Origin: Kamptonema formosum PCC 10802
Lineage (GTDB): Bacteria; Cyanobacteriota; Cyanobacteriia; Cyanobacteriales; Oscillatoriaceae
Assembly (NCBI RefSeq): GCF_000332335.1
Contig: NZ_KB235948.1
Location: 1,677,544-1,741,543 of the forward strand
DNA length: 64,000 nucleotides
Direction of reading: 5' to 3'
The notes below the pieces were generated by a model. That model was not told the DNA's origin and ran no database searches. It worked only from the letters and a program-made list of their open reading frames with translations. How positions within the stretch are numbered: position 1 is the stretch's first letter; each line of letters begins with the position of its first letter. Positions 39,374 through 47,877 of the stretch are shown here, in pieces. The position numbers and the translations under genes were made by a program.

Positions 39374-39390
39374 GCAAGTGCTTACTTGCA
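39373..39390 (-). promoter_or_regulatory. Putative TetR operator
   Basis: TGCAAGT-gctt-ACTTGCA is a perfect 7-base inverted repeat with a 4-base centre at the 5' edge of the TetR gene. Size and symmetry suit a TetR dimer site, and its place suggests autorepression of the efflux operon. Confidence 0.6.
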
Positions 39391-39560
39391 GTATAAGGCA
39401 CCGGCTCGGCGCAGCGCAAGGGGCACTCCAAATAACTGCCCATTGGACATAGGGCATCGGGCATAGGGCGCTGGGCGTCCTTAGCACATCTGCGAGCTTC
39501 TGTCAAGGAGATAAAGTGGAGCGCCAGAGGCTGTCAGCAGTAGCCGATTTGCTAACACTT

Positions 39561-39708
39561 GTCCCCTCGTTCCCAGGCTCCGCCTAGGAATGCACAAAGG
39601 GAGGCTCTGCCTCCCTTTCCCCTGATTCCCCTTTGTCCCCTCGTTCCCAGGCGGAGCCTGGGAATGCACAAAGGGAGGCTCTGCCTCCCTTTCCCCTGAT
39701 TCCCCTTT
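39561..39708. repeat. 74-bp tandem duplication of an interspersed repeat
   Basis: Two units with an exact 74-base period (39561 and 39635), each GTCCCCTCGTTCCCAGG...GGAGGCTCTGCCTCCCTTT. A further, separate copy of the same palindromes is at 39806-39855. The 39,374-39,875 region holds nothing else recognisable apart from degenerate heptamers (GGGCATAGGGCATC, about 39,440-39,475). Confidence 0.9.
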
Positions 39709-39875
39709 TAAAATCTAAAACCTAAGTTTATTAAAGAAACCAGCTTTCCTAAAAACCAGGTTTATTTAACAAGCTTTTAGGCTTTTAATCTTCCTATCTA
39801 CCCAAAGGAGGCAGAGCCTCCAGGACCTCGTTCCCAGGCAGAGCCTGGGAACGAGGGATAGAGGCTTTGCGCGTT

Positions 39876-40739
39876 CTACACTTTACGAAATACCTGTCCG
39901 AGCTGCTTGCAGGCTTCTTCAATCTTGTCAATACTGCCCGGATTCACCAATCCGAAGTAGTCAAAAACATACACCCGGTTATTTTGAGTGGCTTTCAGCT
40001 TACTCCAGAAAGGCTCCGACTTGAACTCCTCCAAAATCCCCTGCCCCATATCCACAACCAAAAGCACCTCTGGATTGGCTTCCAAGACTTTTTCTGGCGA
40101 GAGCGTCACGTACCCGCCCACAGGGCTTTTCCCCTGCAAGTCCGCCACGAGATTTTTGGCCCCAAATTTTTCCAGCAAATCCCCCGCCCAACTGTTTTTA
40201 TTCGGTGCCAAAATTGGCTGCCGGCTCACCAGCACCAGTGTGGGTGGGGATTCGACTGCCGGTTTTCCCAAAAAGGATTGATATCGCGCCAGCAGTGGGG
40301 CGGGGTCAGCACCGATAGAGCGAGCCACGCTTTCGGTAATTGACGCCAGGTCATCCCACTTTTTAATATTAGTCGAAAGCGTGGCAATCTTCAAATCTTT
40401 CAATTTGGGCAGGAGCTGAGCGTGAAACTCTTCATTAACCACCACCAAATCAGGTTTGAGAGCCACGATTTGTTCCAAACTGGGTGGCGTCTGCCCCTGA
40501 CTGACTCGCGGAATGTCTTTAAATCGGGCATCCTTATCCAGCAACCGGCTGCCGCCAACACCAGCCAGTTTGGTTTTATCCAGATTGGCGACAATATCAG
40601 AAGTGAGCGAAGTGAGACTGACAACCCTAGAGGCTACCTTTTGAGCCGTGCTAGCTGGCGGGGTGGTAGCAGTGGCACAAGCCACCAAAACCAAACTCAA
40701 TAATAGTGTGACACCGGCTGCTATCCAGCGACGAAACAT
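39876..40739 (-). CDS. Iron/cobalamin-type ABC transporter substrate-binding lipoprotein
   Basis: A 287-residue binding protein starting MFRRWIAAG at 40739, with GGGAGA upstream. The lipobox is LVLVACA, so it is anchored by a lipid at the Cys. The fold is class III (two lobes joined by a long helix), with family phrases RVVSLTSLTSDIVANL, KDIPRVSQGQTPPSLEQIVALKPDLVVV and a C-terminal VYVFDYFGLVNPGSIDKIEE. Such proteins deliver ferric siderophores, haem or cobalamin to FecCD-type permeases. The matching permease and ATPase genes may be those at 59.2-61.1 kb, 19 kb away; the separation is unusual but seen in cyanobacteria. The exact ligand cannot be read from the sequence. Confidence 0.9.
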   Translation of the reverse strand: MFRRWIAAGVTLLLSLVLVACATATTPPASTAQKVASRVVSLTSLTSDIVANLDKTKLAGVGGSRLLDKDARFKDIPRVSQGQTPPSLEQIVALKPDLVVVNEEFHAQLLPKLKDLKIATLSTNIKKWDDLASITESVARSIGADPAPLLARYQSFLGKPAVESPPTLVLVSRQPILAPNKNSWAGDLLEKFGAKNLVADLQGKSPVGGYVTLSPEKVLEANPEVLLVVDMGQGILEEFKSEPFWSKLKATQNNRVYVFDYFGLVNPGSIDKIEEACKQLGQVFRKV

Positions 40740-40927
40740 AAAACAAATCTCCCAGTACAAACAGCTGTTTTCAAAGAGCGGTGACAGGTAAATCAGAAGG
40801 GGAGCATACCACTGTGCCGGCGAATTTTGTGCAATCAGTCGCACCGGCATCTCTACTATACGGGATATAGCGTTTCTCAAATTAGTGTGCTACGGAGAAA
40901 CTCCGTAGGGGCGGGCACGGGGGCATT

Positions 40928-41106
40928 GGTGTCAACTTAAGCTGTGTCCCATAGTCTCCCGGCGGTTGAAACCGCAGCTACACAGACCAAACCCGCCTGC
41001 GCGGGTTTGAAAACTCCCGCTCTTCTCTTAAGTCCGCGTAGGCGGACTTCGTTTGTATAGCCGCGATTTCAATCGCCAGGAGCTTAAGTTGACACCAGTG
41101 GCACGG
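40928..41106 (+). mobile_element. MITE-like element, copy 1
   Basis: A 179-bp non-coding unit bounded by perfect 16-base terminal inverted repeats GGTGTCAACTTAAGCT / AGCTTAAGTTGACACC. The inside is made of nested stems (GGCGGTTGAAACCGC, ACCCGCCTGCGCGGGT, AGTCCGC...GCGGACT). It interrupts another intergenic repeat (GTAGGGGCGGGCACGGGGGCA...CCCCTAC), whose uninterrupted form is at about 41475-41515. The second copy at 46336-46504 is in the opposite orientation. Confidence 0.82.
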
Positions 41107-42424
41107 GGGCACCGCCCCTACGACAATGTGTTTAGGGGCTATAGTACATCAATCTGAGAACCGCTATATTCACCGGCGCTCACCGACTTTCTAACATCTA
41201 TCTTATGACAGATTTACATCCGCTTCTCTCGTTCCGACGCAGAGCCTGGGGACGCCGCTCGCTGGGCACGCGCCGGTCGCCTGCGCCGGCACTGTTTGGG
41301 CGTCGCACAAATAGGAGAGCGCTCTCCTGTAACGAATGCTAAAATGCCCCTGTTCCGTCACCAACCGCGCTGGAGAGCCGGCACGGAACGGCTATCGTCT
41401 TTCTGGATTGCAACGCCAGTTAACTGACTGTTATAGCACTTTTCACTTGAGTGGAGTACAGTCTGGAGATCCCCCCAAACGGGGCGGGCACGGGGGCACC
41501 GCCCCTACGATTGGGGGGCGCAAGAGAATGTTCCCCTCCTTTTTAAGGGGGGGCTAGGGGGGGATCTAATATCTGTACCTCACTCGGCTGAAATCTGCTA
41601 TATATGCCTGATTGCGGCTGTCGGGGGGGACCCGCGAGGGGCACGGAGAGCAATCAGCAGCCACTTCGATGAGCTGTCCGGCTGCCGTGCTTGGTGCTGC
41701 CGGCGGGGAAATTTTGGTCCCAGAGAACCCATTGGCTGCCAACATGAGAGCGATCCCGATTTCTGAAATAGAAATAATGCTTTTCATGGCTGCTTTGTCC
41801 CGTAATTCGGGGAGTACATAAAAGTAGATATTTCGCTTGCCGGTTTAAATTAGAGCGATAACGGCCCCAAGAGCAGGAAATCTAAAACCAATCCGGAAAG
41901 CGCTTAACAAGTAATGATTTATGCCTTTTATCTCGCGCTCCAAGGCGGCTTCCATAAGAGCGCATCATTACTTTTACGCGACTGCTAATCCTTACTATTA
42001 AGCACTGCCGCAGGCTGCTAATTGAGACATGGAACATTACCTCCTAAACTGGCGTGCGAAACCATCCACCACAATCTTGCTGCCATTTAGAAGATTATTG
42101 CTGTGGAGAAAAGGGACTTAAAAACCGGAATTAAAAATTCCTGGTAAAAAACCTGGGAAACTATAGCCAGAGCAGTTTTTTTTGCTTCTAAACTCAGACA
42201 CTAAATGCCTTAACTCTCTTAAATCCCTTAAAATTGACACAAAGCCCCTATCTGCCGTATGCTTGGCAGAGGAGCCATCCGCTGAATTCGGGACAGTCTA
42301 AGCTTTTCCCCAATCCTGGCCCTCCCCTTTCACCGAAACAGAGGGGCTCGGAGGGTTGGGTTGCTACGCCTTGGACTGGTAGCCAGCGGAAGTCCAGCAA
42401 CCTTGAGTTAACACGCGCAACACA
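41107..42424. other. Repeat-rich intergenic region upstream of the WD40 gene
   Basis: Contains a CTGAGAACCGCTATAT phrase (about 41152-41168) also found near 46,565, an uninterrupted GGGGCGGGCACGGGGGCACC repeat (about 41477-41496) and a G-rich/C-rich AAGGGGGGGCTAGGGGGG stretch (about 41546-41563) whose inverse lies at about 46,257-46,290. One doubtful small frame lies on the minus strand. The 42,000-42,424 segment is AT-rich and must hold the WD40 gene promoter. Confidence 0.6.
41566..41787 (-). CDS. Doubtful small exported protein
   Basis: A 73-residue frame starting MKSIISISEIGIALMLAANG, which resembles a signal peptide, followed by a Pro/Ala-rich stretch and a CSPC motif. No ribosome site is obvious and the 3' part enters repeat DNA. 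It may be a real short secreted protein or chance. Confidence 0.28.
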   Translation of the reverse strand: MKSIISISEIGIALMLAANGFSGTKISPPAAPSTAAGQLIEVAADCSPCPSRVPPDSRNQAYIADFSRVRYRY

Positions 42425-45400
42425 ATGGCCTCATCCAAAGCAAGACGCGCTCGCGGTCGGATACTGACGGATAAAGGATGGAAGAAAATCTGGGATGCGG
42501 TCAAAGAAAATTTTCCAGATGGACATACTCTGGCAGATATATCAAACCTGACTGACCGCACTATCAATGAACGCGCTAGTGGCCATTTTGTATCCGTTGA
42601 TACGGTTTCTAATATATTGAACCGGCGGGCTGGGTCTGACAAGAGTAAAATTGAGAGTCTTTTTAGCGCCTTGGGCCAAAAGCTGGATGAGGATGACCAT
42701 GTTTTGGCCAACGCCCATGTGTCACAACTCAACTCGAACGTTGTGGGGCGTGAAGGGGGGATGGCCAACGCCGGTATCAGCCAAGACGCCAAAATTACCG
42801 TCAACCGGGCAGCGGGCGGCGTGGTTAGGGCCAGTTGGGGAGAAGCGCCTGATGTCTCCGGTTTCGTTGGGCGCACTGAGGAGCTGGCAGAACTAGAGCA
42901 ATGGATTGTGCGGGATGGCTGCCGGCTGGTGGCGCTGTTGGGCATGGGGGGAATTGGCAAAACTGCCTTGTCTGTCAAGCTGACACAAACGATTCAGGGT
43001 GAGTTTGAATCCGTCATCTGGCGAAGTCTCCGCGAAGCCCCTCCTGTGGACAAGCTACTGGCAGAGTTAATCAAATTCTTGTGCGAACAGCAGCAAACCG
43101 ATTTGCCAGACGCAACCGGCGAGAGAATAACCCTGCTTATTGATTATTTACGAGCTTCTCGCTGTCTGGTAGTTCTGGATAATGCTGAGTCCCTGTTGCA
43201 AAGTGGCACTCACGCAGGAGAGTATCGAGAAAGCTATGAGACTTATGGCGAACTGCTCAGACGGGTGGGAGAATCCACGCATCAAAGTTGCTTGGTGCTA
43301 ACCAGTCGGGAAAAACCGGCAGATGTGGCACCCTTGGCAGGAGAAACCCTGCCGGTTCGAGTCAGGCAACTCAGTGGGTTGCGGGAAGCGGCACGCAACA
43401 TTCTTCAGATCCAGGGATTGTTCGGTTCAGAAGATGAAAAAATACGGCTCGTTGATTTATATCAAGGCAATCCTTTAGCTTTAAAGATTGTTGCCGCCCG
43501 GATTAAAGAAGTCTACAATGGTAAAATAGCTGAATTTTTCACGCAAGACGAACCGGTTTTTGGAGATATCAGCAAGCTGTTGAGGCAACAAGTAGATCGC
43601 TTGTCAGATTCAGAAAGGCAGGTCATGTACTGGCTGGCAATCGCGCGAGAGCCGGTTTCGATCTCAGAATTGCGCGAGGATATTCTCTCATCTAGCGGGA
43701 AGCGAGAAGTCCCTGACGCTCTGCGCTCGCTCGTCTGGCGCTCGCTCACAGAAAAAGCAGGGGACAAGTTCACCCTGCAAAACCTAGTCATGGAGTACAT
43801 CACCGGGCGATTTACAGAAGAAGTCCGCTCGGAAATTAGAGCGGGACAGCCTCAACTCTTTAACAGCCACTCCCTGATCAAAGCGACAGCAAAAGACTGC
43901 GTTAGGGACACACAAATTCGCCTCATCCTCAAGCCTTTGGCTGAGAAGCTATTCGCTGATTTTCGCAGCCAAGCGGGGGTCGAAGCCCAGCTCAAACAAA
44001 TCCTGTCAGGACTCCCGAAAAATTATAGGCCGGGATATGCCGGCGGCAATATTATCAATTTACTCCTGTCTTGGCAAACAGATTTAACGGGCTGGGATTT
44101 CTCTAACCTAACAATTTCTCAAGCTTTTCTCAGAGAGGCAAACTTGCGCGGGGTTAATTTTGCTAGCGCTAATTTAGCTCGCTCTATTTTTGCTGAAAAT
44201 ATAGATAGTATTTTGGCCGTTGCATTCAGCCCTGACGGACAATTATTGGCTGCCAGTGATTTCGCCGGCGAGATTCATTTGTGGCAAGTTGCAGGAAATC
44301 AAAAACTTTTTACCCTCAAGGGGCACATCTCTGTAGTGCGGTCAGTTGCTTTTAGTCCTGACGGCAGGGTTATCGCCACCGGCAGCGACGACGCAACAGT
44401 AAAACTGTGGGATGCCGGCACTCATCAGTGCCTCAGAACTTTACAAGGGCACACCCGCCGGATAAGTTCCGTCGCTTTCTGCCCTCAAGGGAATATTCTA
44501 GCCACCGGCAGCGACGACGCAACAGTGAAATTGTGGGAGGTTCCCACTGGTCAATGCCGCGCTACTTTAGCCGGACACGCCGGCAGGGTGCGTGGTGTGG
44601 CCTTCAGCCCCGACAGCCAAACGCTGGCCAGCGCCAGCAGCGATAAAACAGTGAAGCTGTGGGATGCTAGTAGCGGTCAGTGCCTAACTACTTTAAAAGG
44701 ACACCAAAAATCCGTTTATGCGGTTTGTTACAGCCCTAATGGAAAACATCTAGCTACCGGCAGCGCTGACAAAACGGTCAAGCTGTGGGATATCTCCAAT
44801 ATCGGCAACAGTCAGTGTTCCGCCACTTTAACAGAACACAGTGCAGAAGTTTCTTCAGTGGCGTTCAGTCCGGACGGACAAATTTTAGCTAGTGGAAGCT
44901 ATGACCAAACAGCGATCCTGCGAGATATCCGAGATATGCGCAGCTGTCGGGTTTTAACGATTTGCCAAGGGCACAGCAGCTGGATACACTCAGTTGCCTT
45001 CAGCCAGGACGGGCAAACCCTAGCCAGCGGTGGCGACGATCGGGCGGTAAAACTGTGGGATATTCGCGAAGGTCAGTGTTTAGCCACTTGGCGGGGACGC
45101 CCCAGTTCGGTGCATTCAGTTGCTTTCAGTCCTGAAGGTAATATTTTGGCAAGTGGTGGCGCTGATAGCGGGGTCAAGCTCTGGGATATCAGGGATGGCA
45201 AGTGCCTCAATATTTTGTCAGGGCATGCCGAGCGAGTGTATTCAGTTGCTTTTAGTCCGGACGGGCAAATTCTCGCGAGCGGCAGCGACGACCGGACGGT
45301 ACGGTTGTGGGATGTCAGTCACAGTAAATGCTCCCACACTTTGCGGGGACACACTCATCGAGTGCGCACAGTCGCTTTTAACCCTAAAGGTAAAATTTTT

Positions 45401-46096
45401 GCTTCTGGCAGCCGCGATTGTCGGGTGAAGTTGTGGGATGCTGATACGGGCCAGTGTCTGGCGACTTTTCAGGAAGAAACAGATTTAGTGTACGCAGTTG
45501 CTTTCAGTCCGGACGGAAACATTATTGCCAGCAGCAGCGATGACTACAGCATTAAGTTACGAGATGTCTGTACGGGTGAGGATCTGGCAATTTTGCGGGG
45601 ACACGAGAGAGAAATAAATTCACTGGCTTTCAGTTCGGATGGCCAAATTATAGCTTCTGGAAGCGGTGACAGTACGGTACGGTTGTGGGATGTTAGAACC
45701 CGTGAGTGCTTAGTGATTTTGAAAGAACACGCCAACTGGATATTTTCAGTGGCTTTCAGCCCGAATGATAAAATCTTGGCGTCTGGCAGCGGCGACAGTA
45801 CAGTGCGCCTCTGGGATATCAGCACTTATCAATGCTTAGCTACTTTGCGGGGTCACGCTGACTGGGTGTATTCCGTTGCTTTCAGTCCGAACGGGGAACT
45901 TTTGGCTTCTGGCAGTGCGGATGAAACAATTAAACTGTGGGATGTAAAAACCGCAGAGTGCAAAACAACGCTCTCGACGCCAAAACCTTACGAAGGCATG
46001 AACATTACGGGGGTTACAGGTTTGAGTGAAACAGCGGTGGCAACGCTTTTAACTTTAGGGGCAAAAGTATTTTATAGCAATGGACAGTCAGTTTAG
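42425..46096 (+). CDS. NB-ARC ATPase with fourteen WD40 repeats
   Basis: A 1223-residue STAND-type protein. Residues 1-90 form a small helical domain ([36 protein letters not shown]) like the helix-turn-helix-type N-terminus common on cyanobacterial STAND proteins. The NB-ARC ATPase (about 145-480) has Walker [12 protein letters not shown] (G173-K) and Walker [13 protein letters not shown] winged-helix segment and a short pentapeptide-like linker ([18 protein letters not shown]) lead to fourteen WD40 repeats (about 597-1190), enough for two seven-bladed propellers. The repeats are very alike ([23 protein letters not shown]), suggesting recent internal expansion. Such proteins are switch-like sensors that oligomerise when a ligand meets the propeller. 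No effector domain is visible, so it may act through a partner. It is enclosed by inverted MITE copies. Confidence 0.94.
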   Translation: MASSKARRARGRILTDKGWKKIWDAVKENFPDGHTLADISNLTDRTINERASGHFVSVDTVSNILNRRAGSDKSKIESLFSALGQKLDEDDHVLANAHVSQLNSNVVGREGGMANAGISQDAKITVNRAAGGVVRASWGEAPDVSGFVGRTEELAELEQWIVRDGCRLVALLGMGGIGKTALSVKLTQTIQGEFESVIWRSLREAPPVDKLLAELIKFLCEQQQTDLPDATGERITLLIDYLRASRCLVVLDNAESLLQSGTHAGEYRESYETYGELLRRVGESTHQSCLVLTSREKPADVAPLAGETLPVRVRQLSGLREAARNILQIQGLFGSEDEKIRLVDLYQGNPLALKIVAARIKEVYNGKIAEFFTQDEPVFGDISKLLRQQVDRLSDSERQVMYWLAIAREPVSISELREDILSSSGKREVPDALRSLVWRSLTEKAGDKFTLQNLVMEYITGRFTEEVRSEIRAGQPQLFNSHSLIKATAKDCVRDTQIRLILKPLAEKLFADFRSQAGVEAQLKQILSGLPKNYRPGYAGGNIINLLLSWQTDLTGWDFSNLTISQAFLREANLRGVNFASANLARSIFAENIDSILAVAFSPDGQLLAASDFAGEIHLWQVAGNQKLFTLKGHISVVRSVAFSPDGRVIATGSDDATVKLWDAGTHQCLRTLQGHTRRISSVAFCPQGNILATGSDDATVKLWEVPTGQCRATLAGHAGRVRGVAFSPDSQTLASASSDKTVKLWDASSGQCLTTLKGHQKSVYAVCYSPNGKHLATGSADKTVKLWDISNIGNSQCSATLTEHSAEVSSVAFSPDGQILASGSYDQTAILRDIRDMRSCRVLTICQGHSSWIHSVAFSQDGQTLASGGDDRAVKLWDIREGQCLATWRGRPSSVHSVAFSPEGNILASGGADSGVKLWDIRDGKCLNILSGHAERVYSVAFSPDGQILASGSDDRTVRLWDVSHSKCSHTLRGHTHRVRTVAFNPKGKIFASGSRDCRVKLWDADTGQCLATFQEETDLVYAVAFSPDGNIIASSSDDYSIKLRDVCTGEDLAILRGHEREINSLAFSSDGQIIASGSGDSTVRLWDVRTRECLVILKEHANWIFSVAFSPNDKILASGSGDSTVRLWDISTYQCLATLRGHADWVYSVAFSPNGELLASGSADETIKLWDVKTAECKTTLSTPKPYEGMNITGVTGLSETAVATLLTLGAKVFYSNGQSV

Positions 46097-46101
46097 GACA
46101 T

Positions 46102-46143
46102 GGGCATTGGGCATTGGGCATTGGGCATTGGGCATTGGGCATT
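46102..46143. repeat. Heptanucleotide tandem repeat (GGGCATT)6
   Basis: Six perfect copies of GGGCATT starting 6 bases after the WD40 stop codon: a short tandemly repeated heptamer of the kind well known in cyanobacteria. A CATGCCCCATG-type inverse-sense stretch follows to about 46,200. Confidence 0.95.
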
Positions 46144-46335
46144 GCTGTCAGTCTTCCCCATGCGCCATGCCCCATGCACCATGCCCCATACGCTATGCCA
46201 TTAGTGTCCTAATCTAAGTTATAGCGGTTTGCATCTGGGTGAGGTACAGATATTAGATCCCCCCCTAGCCCCCCCTTAAAAAGGGGGGGAACTTTCTCAA
46301 AGCCCCCCAATCGTAGGGGCGGGCACGGGGGCACC

Positions 46336-46504
46336 GGTGTCAACTTAAGCTCCTGGCGATTGAAATCGCGGCTACACAAACGAAGTCCGCCTTCGCGGAC
46401 TTAAGAGAAGAGCTAGAATCTTAAAACCCGCGCAGGCGGGTTTTGTCTGTATAGCTGCGGTTTCAACCGCCGGGAGACTACGAGACACAGCTTAAGTTGA
46501 CACC
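46336..46504 (-). mobile_element. MITE-like element, copy 2 (inverted)
   Basis: A 169-bp unit with the same 16-base ends GGTGTCAACTTAAGCT / AGCTTAAGTTGACACC as copy 1; its interior is the reverse complement of copy 1 with scattered differences. It is also inserted in a GTAGGGGCGGGCACGGGGGCACC repeat, with GGCACGGGGGCACC present on both sides, as a target duplication would give. The rest of 46,144-46,688 has no gene. Confidence 0.82.
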
Positions 46505-46688
46505 AGTGGCACGGGGGCACCGCCCCTACGCTCATCGGGTTTATGAACCATAGTACATCAAACTGTGAACCGCTATAATACTGCTATATCTTTCTCTTGG
46601 CGTTCTTGGCGTCTTGGCGGTTCATTATTAAACTGGGATCGGAGGGAACTCCTGCAGCTTCTAGACTCCGTGCTAGCTAGGGAACGAC

Positions 46689-47426
46689 CTAACTATTTAC
46701 CTTAATTACAGACTGTAAAATTTTAACGGCCCACTCTTCCGCACTGATTCCCGACGCTTTGGCTGTTTCTAAAATTGCAGCTTGCAAAGAGAAAGGAATC
46801 TGCAACGTTAAACAGCAAGCCGGCTGAGTGCTTTCGCTCTCTTGCTGTTCTGTTGCATTTTTGGCAGCTGTTGTGTTATTTTGGAGTAAATCTTCTGGCA
46901 TCGCTTCCCCATCTTGATCATGGGTGCTGGTTTTTCTACCTTTCCTGGAGCCATTCGTTAGCTGTCGGGGCTCCTGATATTCTTTGGCTATCTTGACAAC
47001 GTGATGGTAGGTGATGCGGCCAGAAGGAGCCGTAGTGACAGCTTTAACCCAAGCTTCTCTTTGCTTCTCAGCCGGCAGAGCTGTCAGGGGGCGTGCTTGG
47101 CGTTCGTTAGCCGGCAGGGTTTCAATCCCTGCGCCGTGGCGCAGGTTTTCCATCAGGACAGCAGCCTCAATCAGCTGATAAGCGGAGCGCCAAGAAATCT
47201 GCCAGCGAGCGGGACAGTATTTTTCAAAAGAGCTGTAGTTCTGCCTGTACAGGCGTTTGTCCCGAATCTGCCTTAAAGCCTCTCCCATCTCCCAGAAGGC
47301 TTTTATCCCCCGCTGTACCTGAGCTTCCAGATTCTCCAGTTCTATTTGCTCCGGTTGAGTCAGTTCCTCAGATGCCGGCACAATTTGAGCCTCAGAGCGG
47401 GTGGTGTCCCCGTCTGTCTGTTTCAT
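46689..47426 (-). CDS. Protein with ParB/KorB-like helical region, function unknown
   Basis: A 245-residue protein. The N-terminal half (about 25-160) is helical: QPEQIELENLEAQVQRGIKA, FWEMGEALRQIRDKRLYRQN, FEKYCPARWQISWRSAYQLI, then LTALPAEKQREAWVKAV. This pattern recalls plasmid-type DNA-binding proteins found near mobile elements; the resemblance is by eye. A Gln/Ser/Thr-rich linker leads to a C-terminal segment (CCLTLQIPFSLQAAILETAK then ASGISAEEWAVKIL) that looks like a ribbon-helix-helix motif. It is divergent from a small RHH protein gene 159 bases away. A regulatory or partition-like role is inferred. Confidence 0.68.
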   Translation of the reverse strand: MKQTDGDTTRSEAQIVPASEELTQPEQIELENLEAQVQRGIKAFWEMGEALRQIRDKRLYRQNYSSFEKYCPARWQISWRSAYQLIEAAVLMENLRHGAGIETLPANERQARPLTALPAEKQREAWVKAVTTAPSGRITYHHVVKIAKEYQEPRQLTNGSRKGRKTSTHDQDGEAMPEDLLQNNTTAAKNATEQQESESTQPACCLTLQIPFSLQAAILETAKASGISAEEWAVKILQSVIKVNS

Positions 47427-47584
47427 ATACGCCCTCTCGAAAGTGATTCAGTTGAATGAGCCGTTCTCTGCAAGCCGTCAGAGCGGGCCACAGCCGGTGG
47501 CCCGCCGGTGGGGGAGAGCGAACTCCTAAATTACTCCTAAATTACTCCTGAAATCGTCCGCAGTATAGGTCGCTTAACAAAACT

Positions 47585-47749
47585 ATGAAAATAGAACGCA
47601 ATAAGAAACTTCAAATTTGGGTGAGCGAGGAGGAGTACGCTCGGCTCGATGCCGAGTCCGCCCGTCAGGGAATTCCGATTGCGCAAGTAGTGCGTTCTTT
47701 TATCCGCCAGCTGCCAGCCATTGACCTGTCTGAGGAGTCCGCTGTTTGA
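47585..47749 (+). CDS. Small ribbon-helix-helix (CopG-like) protein
   Basis: A 54-residue protein: a beta strand KKLQIWVSEEEYARLDAESA followed by two helices (RQGIPIAQVVRSFIRQL), the classic ribbon-helix-helix pattern of CopG/Arc DNA-binding proteins. The start is the ATG at 47585. It lies 128 bases upstream of the orthocaspase-NACHT ATG on the same strand and divergent from the gene at 46689. It may regulate one or both neighbours, or be an orphan antitoxin; the location favours local regulation. Confidence 0.72.
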   Translation: MKIERNKKLQIWVSEEEYARLDAESARQGIPIAQVVRSFIRQLPAIDLSEESAV

Positions 47750-47877
47750 GGGGTGAGGCCCAAGGTTGGGTGCCGGCGGCGGGTGCAGGGGGAATTGCCG
47801 GCATCCTAAAAACCAGGGGCGGCGTCGAAAATAACCAGCCGCGAGTTAATTTAGATATCAGTAAGGGAAAAGTCTCA

